DNA of 64,000 nt from the NCBI RefSeq assembly GCF_010389155.1, contig NC_057766.1:34109516-34173515 (forward strand), written 5' to 3'. Every line of letters starts with the position of its first letter. Position 1 is the stretch's first letter. The position numbers were made by a program, and so were the translations under genes. Below, in pieces: positions 12,596 through 31,467 of this stretch. This DNA is from Erigeron canadensis (Eukaryota > Streptophyta > Magnoliopsida > Asterales > Asteraceae). The notes beneath the pieces are model-generated. The model saw only the letters and a list, made by a program, of their open reading frames with translations, did not search any database and had not been told where the DNA came from.

Positions 12596-12630
12596 ATGGG
12601 AAGATAAAAGCCAAAGGGGAAGTGGTGAAG

Positions 12631-12639
12631 TATAAAAAT
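12631..12639 (+). promoter_or_regulatory. TATA box of the U1 snRNA gene
   Basis: TATAAAAAT lies 30 bases upstream of the predicted U1 5' end, the usual position in plant U-snRNA genes, with the USE upstream. Confidence 0.85.
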
Positions 12640-12660
12640 TGAGAGAGGCCATTGAGAAAA

Positions 12661-12823
12661 GCACTTACCTGGACGGGGTCGATGAATGATCAAGAAGGTT
12701 CATGGCCTAGGTTTGTGACCTCCATTGCACTTTACGGAGGGGTGCCTACCTAAGGTCGGCCCAAGTGGTCGAGCCTACGTCATAATTTGTGGAAGAGGGG
12801 GCTTGCGTTCGCGCAGCCCCCGC
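12661..12823 (+). ncRNA. U1: U1 spliceosomal snRNA
   Basis: The roughly 163-nt RNA base-pairs with 5' splice sites during intron recognition. Visible parts in order: the splice-site recognition sequence ACTTACCTG near the 5' end; stem-loop I with the U1-70K loop GATCAAGAAG; stem-loop II with the U1A-binding heptamer ATTGCAC; the Sm site AATTTGTGG at 12784-12792; and a perfect terminal stem-loop formed by GGGGGCTTGCG-TTCG-CGCAGCCCCC. Downstream, CAATTATATAGTTTTAA is close to the plant 3' box (CA N3-10 AGTNNAA). The two 5'-most bases are GC, where canonical U1 has AU; the bases that pair with introns are unchanged. With an intact USE and TATA box the copy could be expressed. The exact 3' end is uncertain by a few bases. 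Confidence 0.93.
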
Positions 12824-13666
12824 AATTATATAGTTTTAAATTTTTTTGTTAGGTGATTAATGAATACTTTTAAATCTACTTGTATATAAAGGTTTTCTAA
12901 ACTTAATTATATGTTAAAACTTAGTCGATGGATGCAACAAACAGTTGTTATATAAACAAGATGACAAATGTAGTTATAAGATAATCTTATAGCTAAAAGG
13001 GATTTATATGTTGATGCCCATGATAATTGAACTACCTTTAAATATTATTAGAAGAAATAAAAAGGAAGAATATTGAGGGGAAAAAAGTATTAAAAAAAAA
13101 AACACAAGCTACATATGTGTAAGCCCCTAATTGATAGCTCTTAATAGTAATTACCGGTTTACCTCACAGCTAAAATTTGCTGCCTTCATATATAATTTAT
13201 AGTGCTGGAATTTCATTGTTTTACTAGTTTTCTGGGTAACATATATGGGATGTCACATAGATGAAATTAATCACATCAACCCATCTCACTTGTACTTAGG
13301 GGCAACCTTATATAAGGAATCATCTTCAGGAGAATTAGTCTTAATCAGCGCCACAACAGTAAAAACCATTCAACGACTAATCCCTTTAAATCCAACCTTA
13401 TACCATGACTAGTCTTGGCCTCACATTTTATTTAATTCTACATAATTTAATAACAACTAAATAAAACACTAAAATCAAACACACCATTCATTAAAATTAA
13501 AATATAAAATAACAACATTCCTAAATAAAATCGAAAAGACACTAAAATTAAAAAAAAAAAAAAAAAAAAAACAAAAAATCCAAAATACTTACAAAACAAA
13601 AAATCCAAAATACTTACAAAACAAAAAACAACAATCTGAAATACTTAAAAAATATATAACATAAAT
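12824..13666. other. Intergenic AT-rich DNA
   Basis: No gene is seen. From about 13300 the sequence probably belongs to the untranslated 3' part of the neighbouring Harbinger element. It includes a long A-run (13550-13570) and a tandem CAAAAAATCCAAAATACTTA repeat at about 13571-13625. Confidence 0.4.
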
Positions 13667-15053
13667 TCATGACGAAGGAAGACGCCATATATGATCCGTA
13701 AGATCGTGACGAAGGGCGTGATGCACATGTCGGTCACGAAGCTCCCTGTTGGTATGCTCGTGAACTGTCATCCTCTCCTCGAAAGTACGTTGACCAAAAA
13801 TAGGTGGTTGGATTAAACCGTCTTCCTCGAGTGTGCTTATGGCGTGTCCCGAGTCTTCAACTACCATGTTGTGCAATATAACACATGCGTACATGGTTCG
13901 ACAAATCCGGTTAACGCTTCTAGCTCTAGCCGGTTGGGTTAGAATATGCCATTGATTTTGATGAGATCCAAATGCACGTTCGACATCCTTTCTCGCACTT
14001 TCTTGATATTGTTTGAACTTTTTCTTCTTGTCATCTTGCGGGCATGAGTACGACTTAACAAACATTAACCACTCTGGGTAGATACCGTCTGCGAGGTAGT
14101 ACCCTTTTCTGTAATGTGTTCCGTTAACCGTAAACGAAGAACTTGGAACACGCTCCTTGATGATTTCCCTAAGTACAACAAAGATTAACACACACACACA
14201 CAATGTTTTTAAAGACAAAGAAGAAGTACCTAAACAAAGGGGAATTATTTAGCACATTTATGTCATTGTTGGATTCCGCTGTACCAAAATACGCATGCCA
14301 AATCCATAAATCGTATGAGACAACTGCTTCAAGCATGATTGTTGGATGGTCGTGATCACTACGCGTGTATTGCCCTTGCCATCCCTTAGGACAATTTCTC
14401 CGAGGCCAATGCATACAATCGATGTTCCCAAGCATCCCCGGGAAACCATGAAGCTCTTTGTGTTTATCATACAATCGATCTATATCCTCTGGTGTTGGTC
14501 TGCGCAAGTACTCCTCTTTGTATAGCAGAAACACACATTTGCAATAGTCGTCTAGGAATACTCTACTCGTTTCCTCTCCAATCTAAAGATAGTCGTCAAG
14601 TGCATTAGGGTTGTATCCATATGCCAATTGATGTATGGCAAACACACACTTTTGTATTGTACTAAAACCCACCCGTTGTTGCCCATCAACAAGCTTGTCT
14701 TGCAATCTTCTAAAATGCTCAGGCACAGGACCTGGATTTCGAGACGGATACAACATTATATCATTAACTATGCGCATGAACAACGGTCTCGACATTCGAA
14801 ATCGGCGCCTAAAATACCAAAGCGGGTACTTTGCATCTTCAACAACATAATCCGCCATTAGTTGCTCGTTGGCGCTTTCCCAATCTCTTCTTATGAGGGT
14901 ACGTGGTATACGTGGTCGTTCAGACGTTTCACCTTCCTCAAGCAACTCAACACAATCCGACATGATCCCCATAAACTCCTCATCATCGGAATCTTCTTTA
15001 AACAACTCGGGTCTCATAAAAGTGTTCAAACATGAAGGAATTTGGAATGACAT
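13667..15053 (-). pseudogene. PIF/Harbinger transposase (DDE, plant transposon protein family), one internal stop
   Basis: Two exons are proposed, 15053-14230 and 14168-13667, with a 61-base intron; together they give 441 codons. The product resembles the plant PF04827 / ALP1-HARBI1-like nucleases that cut and move Harbinger elements. The N-terminal part carries the helix region RRRFRMSRPLFMRIV. The catalytic triad is seen as D in GNIDCMHWPRR, D in SNNDINVLN and E in VERAFG. A single in-frame TAG at 14583-14585 (codon 157) interrupts an otherwise open frame: the reading continues directly into IGEETSRVFLDDY. A CAG-to-TAG change explains it. Everything else, including the splice sites, is intact, so inactivation seems recent. 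No second Harbinger gene (MYB-like) is nearby, and the terminal repeats were not identified. Confidence 0.85.
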
Positions 15054-15803
15054 AATGATTTTAGTGAATAAAATGTTTATGTGTAAGTGTAAAGTGAATA
15101 TGGGAGAGATATGTGTGAATAATAGTGAAATGGTAGTATATAAAGCCTTAGAAAGGAAAGTAACCGTTTTGGGACCAAAACTGCCAAAGCTGAAACTTTA
15201 ATTTTGAAGTTTCTAGCCGTTAAGGGGCCAAATGTGTCAACAATGAAACTTTAAAAAACTTACCGTTACCTTTTAAAAAAAAAGAAAAAAAAAACAAGTT
15301 AAACACTCGTGCGTGGGGGAACGACTGGGGGGTAGGATGAGTGAGCAAAAACATATTCAACCAACCAAGGTTTCTGGGGTCTCACCGCCAGGCATCATTG
15401 CAGGATTGCTAGCTTGAGAAGAACATTTACTCTATGGGACTAAGGGGTTCCTAATCGTTTACCTTTTTTTAAAGAAAAATGATAATAGTACCACTATTTT
15501 TAATTAACTTATCACAATGTACAAGTTTTATAGCACACAGTATAAGTCAGTAATACTTATATGTGGTAGATTAATTATTTGTTGTGATACGAATATTACT
15601 TCTTCATAATAAATATATAAACCAAAACAAAACAAGACGTAACATGATAAAAATCCCGATAAAACGGGGTGCGACGTGATAAACTAGACAGTGCGATGTC
15701 AGTTCTAGGGTCATTGAAGCAATTTTTTTATTCATCTGATTTTTCACTATATTTAGTGCCAATGGATTTCTAGTATCAAATAATCCAAAAATAGAAGATT
15801 CAT

Positions 15804-15887
15804 AAGATTAAACTAATGCGAATATACAGGTAATGGAGAATGTCTAAGATTAAACTAATGCGAATATACAGGTAATGGAGAATGTCT
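15804..15887. repeat. Exact tandem duplication, 42 bp x 2
   Basis: Two adjacent identical 42-base copies (15804-15845 and 15846-15887), each starting AAGATTAAACTAATGCG and ending GAATGTCT. Perfect identity suggests a young duplication. Confidence 0.9.
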
Positions 15888-15998
15888 ACTAATAGTGAGG
15901 TATCACATTGACTAAATCGTACTACAAGAAGGAAAGTTACATTTTTTGTTTATTGGAGTCGGTAAATTGTCGCAATTGTTAACCTACGTTGATAAGAG

Positions 15999-16699
15999 TA
16001 GGGGTGTTCACGGACCGGTTTAGTCCGGTTTTGACTAAATCTCAAACCAAACCGGTATTTCCAGTTTTAATATACATTAAACCAAGTCAGACCAACTATG
16101 TTGTCAAACCGAACCAGACCAAACCATGTGAGCCGGCCCGGTTTGGTCGGTTTGACAGTTTTAAATTCTTATTTCCCTTTCTTCTATTTCCATATAATCT
16201 TTGTGTATATATGTGACAAAGAGTCATAACAAACACTTAAAATTAGAACATTTATGAAACTATTAAAACATAATATATGTTTGAGTCAACAATCAAAAGA
16301 CATTCGATCATATAATATTTTCATATAGATTCCACATCATTTAATATACATGAGAAAGATTAATTTCTTTAAAAACATACAAGGTCGAAACAAAATATTT
16401 ACATAATGTATATTATATCCATTGTAGTACCAACACATTATCGTAAAAATACATGTATATGTATATGATTCCTTTTATTAATGGCTAGATATCATCAAAA
16501 GACATATACATATATACTTTTGGTCCGGTCCGGTTTATGGCGGTTTTTTCTTTGTTGAAACTGTAACCGAACCGATGAACCCGGTTTTTCAAAACTTGAA
16601 TTGTCAGACCAGACTTTAGTAACTCAATCCGACCAAACCAATCCATACATCCCGGATTAGTCCGGTTTTTGCGGTTTGACGGTTTGATCAACACCCCTA
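15999..16699. mobile_element. Non-autonomous hAT element, 701 bp, with 8-bp target duplication
   Basis: The ends are inverted: TAGGGGTGTT at the left and AACACCCCTA at the right. Just outside are GATAAGAG (15991-15998) and GACAAGAG (16700-16707), an 8-bp duplication with one mismatch, as expected for hAT. Subterminal regions are rich in ACCGGTTT / AAACCGG words in both orientations. The interior is AT-rich and non-coding; short open frames at 15989 and 16485 only reflect the terminal repeats. Confidence 0.85.
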
Positions 16700-17499
16700 G
16701 ACAAGAGAACACATTGCCCCTCAACTAGTGGTGTTTCTTTGCTCAAGTAGTCAAGTTGAAATGTCCTCAAGCACGCCTATGCTTCAGGTGGGTTCAGTCA
16801 ATGCTTGATTTTTAATCTCCTGAGAGTAAGCAATTGCACTCCCCTCGCCCCATAGTGTTCTGCCATGGTCGTCCGGGCATATTTTTTTAAGGAGGTCCGC
16901 TGCTGTTGAGTACGAGCAGGTTGGCTGGAGGATGCTCTAGAATAGGCTCATTCTCTGGGTGGAAGAGGTGCCTTGCAAGTAACCCTTAGGCCATAGTTTG
17001 GCAATTTCTACAGATTTGTGAGTGACATAATTAGTAATGTTTGAACCATAACTTGCCATAAGAAATATTGAGTCATTGACCACATAATTGCTCAAGCACA
17101 AAAGTTGATATGGGAAACAAAAAAGAATGACAATGAAGTCAACCAAATCAAAGATTACAGAGTAATATGAATATATGATACACATGAAAATAAAAATAAA
17201 AAATCGAAAGGAGTACAGTCATAGTGTAATTCAGAAAGATATATAGTAGGAACAAAAGTAAAGGAAACAAATGCCTGAAAAAATGAAAGCCTTCTTGTCA
17301 CCCTTTTTGACACTACAACAAAACGGCCAAATACAATCTCAAGGGACACCCCGTTCCAAATATATATAGAGATAGATAGATATAGATATGCATATACACA
17401 CTCTTCGCATCCAATCACGCCGCTTCCTTCATCGTGCGTATCCGAACCAACAAATAAGCATGTAAACCCCATAGATCGGGTTTTCAGTATGGCATTCTG

Positions 17500-20400
17500 T
17501 TAGCCCGGTGATGTAACCCGAGCCGCGGTTACCTTATGAGGAAAGATCATGGGTTCATTGGTGGCACCAGATCTCTTTGCAGCAATGTCTTCTAGACGTT
17601 TCCATACGGCTTCACGTTTAGATTTGGCTTCTTCCTTTTTCGATTCATCTTCTTGGAACTTTAACAAGCATTCTTCAACAAGTTCAGGATCAGCGTCAGA
17701 GAAAATTTTCCTGACATTTAAAGTCAAACTTCTGACTGCTTGATTCCAGTGAGTTTTTGTGTTTCTTTCCAATGCAGGGAATATGATTGGCAGGATTACT
17801 TTGCGGTTCTGTTTGATCAGGTTCTCGATATGATCATTATTCCACAGGAACAATGCTCTTTCAGCCACCTAATATATACAGCAAACAGTCGGCTATTGGT
17901 TAAAATGATTTGTGTTAGACTGGAAGTTTCAACTTCTTCAGTCATTCAAATGTTAGATTAAGAATCCGCATCACCAAAGTACCAGAGAAGTTAGAAATCA
18001 AGAATAATTGCACAATTAACTTATAGATGGTCTGATTGGTCTCTATGGTTTTTTTTTTTAAAAACAAGCTTGAAAAAATGCTGTCAAAAGTCACCCAAAG
18101 TGTACTTTTAATGTACAAGATCTCCTAAATCATTTCATTAAAGAAATTACATTATTTGTGAAAAAATATTCTTTTCCTGATCATTTTCATTTATGACACA
18201 CTAATGATATACAAAAAAAGTTACTTTTATGAAGAAAATGTTTTTGCTCAACCCAAACCATTACAACCGTACCAAAAAAATTATGTTTTGACATTTGACG
18301 CATTACCTGACCTCCAAATATTGGCTTTTTTGCTACTTTTTGGACTAATATTACCTTTCTATAATTAGCTTTGGTACATCACAAGGAATCGACGACATGA
18401 CCTAATGTCCACAAAACGACAATTTTTTCTCATTGTTGGGGTGTACAAAAAAAGGTTCAAGTTTTAGTCAAATCCTTAATGTAGACCCAGTAACATGCTC
18501 TCATTGCACATCCTTAGCATTTACCAATCACTATGCCATAAAAGAGAAGAGACAAATCAAGCATGGGAAACTTTCTACAGAGTATTGGGGCCAAAGCGTC
18601 AAATGTTACGACTTTTTGAGTATTGTGTCTTCTTTGTACATAACCTATACTTTAGAAAGGATGAGAATCAAGTTTTGTGATTAATTGTAGCAGTGGGAAG
18701 TCAAGGTTCAAAAGATTGGCCATACATTAATAAGTAACAACTAATTACTACTGCCTCCTCCCAAATGAATATCCACTTCGAAAAGGCACAAGGTTTTATA
18801 AATTCATAATCATTTCATCAAAAGTAGCCAGTAGACAGTTGCTTTACCCCTGTTGTACAAACTTCTTAGAATCAAACTATTCGAAAGGGTGTATTATGGG
18901 TAGAATAGTATAATCAATATGTTACTGCTGTAGAGACCTATTTTTATATGGAACGATAATCTAAAGTTCAATATCATCATAGGTATACGTATCAGTATAT
19001 TACATCCTAGCTGAACTATTTATCAATTTCTGACCATGGATAGTATTTAGCCTGACTAGCTGATGGAAAGCAACCCCCAACAGTACACATTTCTCGTAGT
19101 CAAAGGTTTTGTTAAACATTATATTTTTCTAGTACACAACGTCACAACCAAAAAACTCAGTCTTGACCTTTGGTAGTGTATAACTTGTATAGCATTTGTA
19201 TAATCGTATCAGTATACCATTCGCATAGAAATCCAATATTCAACAGCAGATAGATATATTAAGGATGTATACAAGAAGGTAAGCAAAGACTTATCTTTTA
19301 ACATTCAAACTGGAGCTCAGGCTCATCTTTTATACTCACTAACAAGGTTTTGATTGGAGATAATTCAAGCCCCATCACTCAAAGTAAAAAGATACCAAGA
19401 ACACAAGAGAGTATGCTACAAAGGACTTCTAATGCTTGACGTCTTGACAGTGTAAATAACAAACCTGTCCCTAATGTTAGTTGCTCAACCATCTAACCGA
19501 TAGTGAATAGTGGACAGCAAAATAAAACAACGACGGAGAGTCTTAACATTTCTATGAGCTATTTATATGATGGAAAATATTTCAAAAGTACACTAATAAA
19601 ATCGTAGAGAACATGAAGGAAGGAAAAGGATGACAAGTAGCAACTACATCAAATCATTATGAAATAAAGCTCAATCTTTTTTGACCCTTTACCTTTTCCG
19701 CTCGTTTAATCCTTAAACTCTTATTTATGCACCCAAAAAAAACTGCTAGTGTGGTCCTAGGCCAAATTGAAGGAACAAAGATGGGGCTACGAAATGATGT
19801 GTCGGAGAATAACAGTCATGCATTTCAACATCACCATTATTCAATTGTCCTGGCATGAATAGACTCTATTATCAATTTAAGAGGGCCTTATTCCTGTCAT
19901 CATCTCTAAGGTCTCACATAGTAAAGCGATACTATAGGTTGAGATGATCAAGTATCTTAATACTTTAGCTATACTATATCACAGATTAACTCTATAGTCT
20001 ATATGTCTCCTCTTTTCTGACTTTCAAAACTTTGAGCAAAAGATATGGTATTGTACATGATTCGCTAAACTGAGATTCTGATAGACAGCACAATTTATAA
20101 ATTAACTTAGAGCTAATAATTTGGTAGAACTTATAAATGAGTTAGTTGGGTAGTGTTATGCTTTAAACGAGTCAAAAAAAAAAAACCCAGCTAAACTGGG
20201 AATCAGACAGCTGGGTCAGACAGGTAGAAAGTCACCTAAAGTATAACTTCAATGAATACAGCCTAAACTGTTTTTACAAAGATCGAAATTTCTATGGTAA
20301 TAATAGTGCAGTAATAGTAGATGATACATCACTTCTTTATAAAAGTTTCTTACAAATGAACAAAAAGCTTTTTGGTAAAGGTCAACCCAGCCATTACCCA

Positions 20401-21757
20401 CTCTGCCCAACCAGCCCATCTTGTCACGTCTACCTAAAACTTAGTATGACAAAAGATAAAGGTGGACAATGTACCTCAGCACAAGATTATATTACGATAA
20501 GGTGAACTAACAATAATAAAATCATGAAGGAGAAACATCAGATACCTGAAAGTGTGGACTGCTTAAACAGTGAGATATCTGGCGAAAGAGAGGCACCATG
20601 CACCTTTGAAACTCCGGTGGCTGAGTTGCTTCTAAAACTTCCTCAAGCTCACTCAAGAACATCACCTCCTTTGAACTGTTCGTTATTGGCCAATATTTCA
20701 ATAGCCCTCTAATAACGGTATCAGCAAGTTTGTTGTCTTTTTCAACAAATTGGGTAATGCAATAAGATAACTGTTGATGGTACATTGGTATGCATTTCGG
20801 CTTGTGAAGCGGTATTAGTGCCCTAACAAGAAAGAGCTTGTGCTCTTCCTTCAATGGTAAAGCAAACCCATTGATAATACTTCCTAAGATTTCTAGAAGC
20901 TCTGCAATTCCATTATGTTTCTCGGTTTCAAAAATGAACCGAAAGAATATGTTGTTGATTGCTTTCCTGATAAAAGGACGGTGCACCATGAACTTTCCAT
21001 ACATACGATGTAGTACAAACTTCAAGTACTCACGTTCTCGTGGATCCTCAGAGTCGAACAAATCCAACCACCTTAATATAAAAGCATGGTCTATATATCT
21101 TTTTGCAAGCTTTGCATCTGTTTCTGGTGACGCCACAAACCTTAGAAGAAACTCATATACTAAATGCAAATGAGGCCATGCTGGATCCATAGACGGTTCC
21201 TCTTCTTCACCATCAAAAGTCTCCAACATTTTGTTATCACGAGGTTGTGGAGTGAGTCGTCTAAATATGTTCACCGACACCATTTTAACAATCTCTTGCA
21301 TCACAGTTTCCGAAAACTTCCCATTGGCAGAAGAAACATAATCCACGAGTTCAACCAAAGTCTGTCTTTTAACCTCTTTTTCTTTCACATTCTTTGCCGG
21401 GTCAGTAAAATCAAAGACAACAGAACAAAGATTCAACTTTCTAATAAACAAACTCTGCTTCTCGGAATTCGGAACATCTTTTAGACTAGGCAAAGCCTCG
21501 TACACATTAGAAATCGTCAAACCATTAAACTTAGCATAAAAATCCTTATCAACCTTATTACCCCCACTAGTCGCAGAATGACCCGTTTGACCCTGACTAG
21601 ACGTAGTACTCGCACTATTAGATTGAGTATGCCCTACATCACTATTATTCCTAGAGCTAGTTGACGTACTCGAACCAGAGTTTCCTCCATCTCGATGTTC
21701 GCTAGACGACTTATGTCCCTTACGTGACGGAATCCTGTTGAGTATATGTTTGATCAT
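17500..21757 (-). CDS. Serine/threonine protein phosphatase 2A regulatory subunit B' (B56/PR61 family)
   Basis: Two exons, 21757-20546 and 17868-17500, join in phase 0 (CAG/GTATCT ... TTAG/GTGGCT) across a 2.68-kb intron and encode 526 residues. Residues 1-65 begin [18 protein letters not shown] and continue as a Ser/Thr/Asn-rich disordered region. The rest is the B56 HEAT-like solenoid, with conserved stretches [80 protein letters not shown] and, in exon 2, ERALFLWNN. The subunit binds the PP2A scaffold and catalytic subunits and selects substrates. The short N-terminus and the intron position suggest the eta/theta/gamma/zeta branch. The frame could begin at a GTG three bases earlier, but the ATG at 21757 matches the family start. 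No peroxisomal SSL-type end is present; the protein ends ARVTSPG. Confidence 0.95.
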
Positions 21758-22031
21758 CACTTAATTCACAAACCAAACCCCAGACAGAAACCAAGTTTCA
21801 ATCTTTTTTTCTATTTATTATATAATATATAAAACCGTTCCTCAACTTATATATATAACAAATACATATATATCTGAGCTACGAAACAGCATCGAAAAAC
21901 CACATGATCTTCAAACCAATCACTAAACATAAATTCTAAACATATAAACCTTCACAAAATAATTCTCTCCTGCATATTAAAAAAATAAAATAAATTATTA
22001 GGTTAACAACAATTAGATCAATATAATGCAG

Positions 22032-22040
22032 AAACCCTAA
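22032..22040. promoter_or_regulatory. Telo-box (AAACCCTAA) upstream of the PP2A gene
   Basis: The exact telo-box word lies 275 bases upstream of the PP2A start codon. It is common in plant promoters and 5' leaders of growth-related genes and works in either orientation. The functional role here is inferred from position only. Confidence 0.35.
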
Positions 22041-23868
22041 TTTATTTTACACAAACACATATGTATAGATATAGATACACATGTATGTATATGTATTGAG
22101 CGCGAGATCGGATGTATATATATACACAATACAATATATATGTGTGAAATTAAAAAACGTACAGATAATTAAAATTATTAATTATAGATGAAAAACTGAA
22201 AATTGATGATAGATAAATAAATAAAGAATAAAAAGAATATAATGAGGGTGAACATACGTGAGGCTGGTTTGAGGAAGGAAGCAGATAACAGGGAAAGGAG
22301 AATCATATCATATCATATCACAGGAAAGAAAATTAAAAAAAAATTTTTTTTAAAAAAGTCAAAAGAAGATAACAGAAGGGATTATAATTGTTATTATTAT
22401 TAAGTTATTGTGCTTATGATTATACTGTGTTTTTTTTTTTTGAGGAATTTTTTATCGGAGAGAAAAAAAAAAGAAAATATATATATATGTTTGTTTTTTC
22501 GCTGGTTCTTCTTGTTTGGTAACAAACATCGAAATTTTTTTATTTTTTCTTTTGTTTTGCTAATTGGTGTCAAATGTTTTCCTTTACTATTTTGGTCTTG
22601 AGTTTTCTAAAAGTTTTTTGTTTGATTCTTGTATACTATTTTCTTAGTAAATGATATTGAAATGATATATGGAATAGATTATGGGGTTTTTTTCTAAAGG
22701 ATATTGTTTGTTGATTTTGTTAACAGGTTTTAGGAGATTAAATTGAAATAATATAGATTATGGGGTGTATTTTGTTTGTTGATTTTGTTAATAGGTTTTA
22801 GGAGATTTGAGATATGCTCTTTTTAAATTTTTTGTAGAATATAATTTGTATAGTTTGGATATGATTAGAGGTTGAGCTAATAAAAAGGCTAAAGGATGTT
22901 CGGTTTTTGTCAACTAACATATAAATTTTCAATCCATTAACCAACCCGCTTTAGTATCATACTTGAGTGCTACCACAAGATATGCCAAAAGGTTTCCGTC
23001 AAAGAAATTTTTCAAAAATAAATGCTTATCAACTTGTAGTCCCGAAGCTAGCCACAGTTACAACAACTTTTTTTAGTTACTTAATTTTTGCAATAGATAA
23101 GAAAATGATGATAAATTTTTCATTGAAAGACTGATTATTTATGTGTTAGAAGAAATATAACATTAATAAACACCATTAAACACCTTGAATATATATACGA
23201 TACAATTATGTTTCATTTACAGAAAGATAAAAGGTTGGTGAACTATCTTCATATTTCATGATAACTTGTTCTTCATTTATGTTGTTGGGGATGATTATAT
23301 TTGTTTAGTTAAGTGAAATAACGATATATCATGTTACAAAATTTAAATTAAATGGTCCCCATTCCCAAATGTAGGAATTAAGACAACCATGAAGGAAACC
23401 GTATGTTCTATCTTAGTTGATTTGTAATAGATAAAGTTATCGGTTAAATGTCGCCCAATAACTACAAGTCTACAGCTCATGCATGTGTAAATGGTCTATT
23501 TTAGTTAATCATTATCTCCAAAAATGATTGTGTAAAGATAAAGTTATAGGTTTACCCAAGGTGGCAAGGTGCATTGATTTACATATGTAACCTTCAAATA
23601 ATTTACTTTTTCTCAATTAGTATACCTGTTCCAAAAAATTCATAAGAAAACGAAGTTGTTAAAGTTCTTTTTTTTAGACATCAAATTTATCTTAGTATTT
23701 AAATTATGGGTTTTGCTAAACGAATCCCTAAGCGCTTTCGTTAAGATGCATTAATTTACACTTATCATAAAATTCAGGGGGTGGGTTTTTAATATGGAAA
23801 TATAAAATCCTTTTATGCACGTTAAGTGAAACCTTAAGGGCTTTGTTTAACATTTTCCTTTAATTATT

Positions 23869-24136
23869 GTCAGTGCCCATGACTAATTTTTAGAGGAGGT
23901 TTTACCAAGTGATAAGTTCGATCTTTATGGGTGAAATGTGTTGTAGTAACTCAAAATATACTTTAACCAGCCAACCAGGCTTTGTTTAACATTTTCCTTT
24001 AGTTATTCCAATTTAATAGCCTGGTTGGCTGGATGTAAGAAAAGTATATTTTGAATTACTACAACACATTTCACCCATAAAGATCGAACTTATCATTTGG
24101 TAAAACCTCCTCTAAGAATTAGTCATGGGCACTGAC
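23869..24136. mobile_element. Foldback element / MITE with about 105-bp near-perfect inverted arms
   Basis: The left arm starts GTCAGTGCCCATGACTAA and the right arm ends TTAGTCATGGGCACTGAC; the arms pair almost completely over about 105-115 bases, including AAAGATCGAACTTATCA and AACACATTTCACCCATAAAG. The spacer of roughly 40 bases contains a copy of the sequence that lies just left of the element (23839-23868 versus 23978-24007). Transcription in either direction would give a long hairpin. It could be a MITE or a local inverted duplication. No target duplication was recognised. Confidence 0.8.
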
Positions 24137-24745
24137 TTCATTTGCTCTAATATAGCTACATAATATAAATTAAAATTTCTTATAACACGCTCAACTAAAA
24201 TTAGGAGCATTTTAGCTTTAGTCGTAATCATGACCTATCTTGATAAAATGGAAGAAAATGTTTGTGGCTTAACGAACCTTTTAACCAATACAAAAAGTGA
24301 AAATACAAACTCAGACTGTAAAAGCAAAACAAAAGCAAGCGGAAAACAAGCACAAGAGAGGGTGGCATAAATTCACACTAAATCATACAACCTCGCTCAA
24401 TTAACAAATGGACAAGAACAATGAATAGGAATGGGAATTCTCTTCTTTTACAAGTCAGATATGACTTCTACGATTACAAAACAAAAGAATCAACCAGATT
24501 TTACAACTCCAATATTTGATCAAAAGCAACCAATAGCTGACAACATATACCTGCCACAGGCTTTGATTCAGTTTCTTTCCGACACAAGTATTAGTGGGTC
24601 AACAGCATAAGTTGACACTGTCTGCCATCAATCTTTTTAATCTCACAAAAACATAAAAAGATGCCTAGCAGTAATATGTCATTACCAGTTGGCCCAGATC
24701 CAACCAAGATGGTTGAGACTTGAACTACAACCAGTCAGACATCTA

Positions 24746-24791
24746 GACCAGAGTTGTCATCTTCTGCGGACCAGAGTTGTCATCTTCTGCG
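24746..24791. repeat. Exact tandem duplication, 23 bp x 2
   Basis: Two adjacent copies of a unit starting GACCAGAGTTGTCATC (24746-24768 and 24769-24791), followed by a partial third GACCA. Confidence 0.85.
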
Positions 24792-25529
24792 GACCAAATG
24801 TGTGAAAGATACAAGCACCGGGTAAATCTAATTGATTAGAGAGAAACACATAATCACATCCCAAAACTAAATCAACTATAGTATATATATCATCTTCTTG
24901 AGAATACAACATCATCGTCAAACTTATACTCTCAGATCTCCTTTTAATGCTCCATTAACGCCGCTTCAGTTTCAGAGAGAGGTGCTGCATATAGGAATTG
25001 GTAGTTTAGAATTCGGATAATGATAAGAGATAAAAATTTATGTATAAATATTAAGTATAACTTCATTACTCCATCAAATTCCTCACTTTAACAGTCGTAT
25101 AAAAGACATTATCAAATCATCTCATTAGTCAAAAGAACTGTGTCACATTCATGCAGTAGGATACAATCAAAGAATATGATGCATTCTTGAACGGACAGGA
25201 CACTGAAATTTAAAATTTTCAAATTAAGTTGGCAGGTCACTTGAGTTGAGCAAAGGGTGAATACCTTTCTGAAACGGGTTTTGACACGCAAAACGTATTT
25301 GTCAATGTTATAAAAGTAAAAAGTTGTAAAACAAAAATTAAACAAAGTAACAAACTATATCATTACATGGAAAACTTATCTTGTAAATCGATTTAGGAGG
25401 TTATGTGCAATATCAATAACCGTTTTGTTTTAGATACAAGAAGCTTATTTGACCCATTTATTTAACCCAGGCAAAAGTAATTGGGCTTTTATTGCCATCT
25501 CTACATTCAAAAGTTGCAAGGTTTTTCAG

Positions 25530-31467
<5,938 letters not shown>

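Larger units (their letters stand above)
15054..17499. other. Intergenic region with a hAT derivative and a small tandem duplication
   Basis: Besides the two features listed separately (15804-15887 and 15999-16699), no gene is seen. The first 250 bases are probably the 5' flank of the Harbinger element. The last 300 bases are presumably the 3' untranslated part of the PP2A gene (minus strand). Confidence 0.4.
21758..25529. other. Intergenic region upstream of the PP2A gene and downstream of AUG6
   Basis: Bases 21758-22310 should contain the PP2A leader and promoter. They include AAACCCTAA (22032-22040), a telo-box often found near plant housekeeping genes, and a short ATCAT array near 22305. 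Beyond that are poly-T/A tracts, a near-duplicate pair around 22690-22810, the large hairpin at 23869-24136 and a 23-bp tandem duplication at 24746. No gene is seen. Confidence 0.45.
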
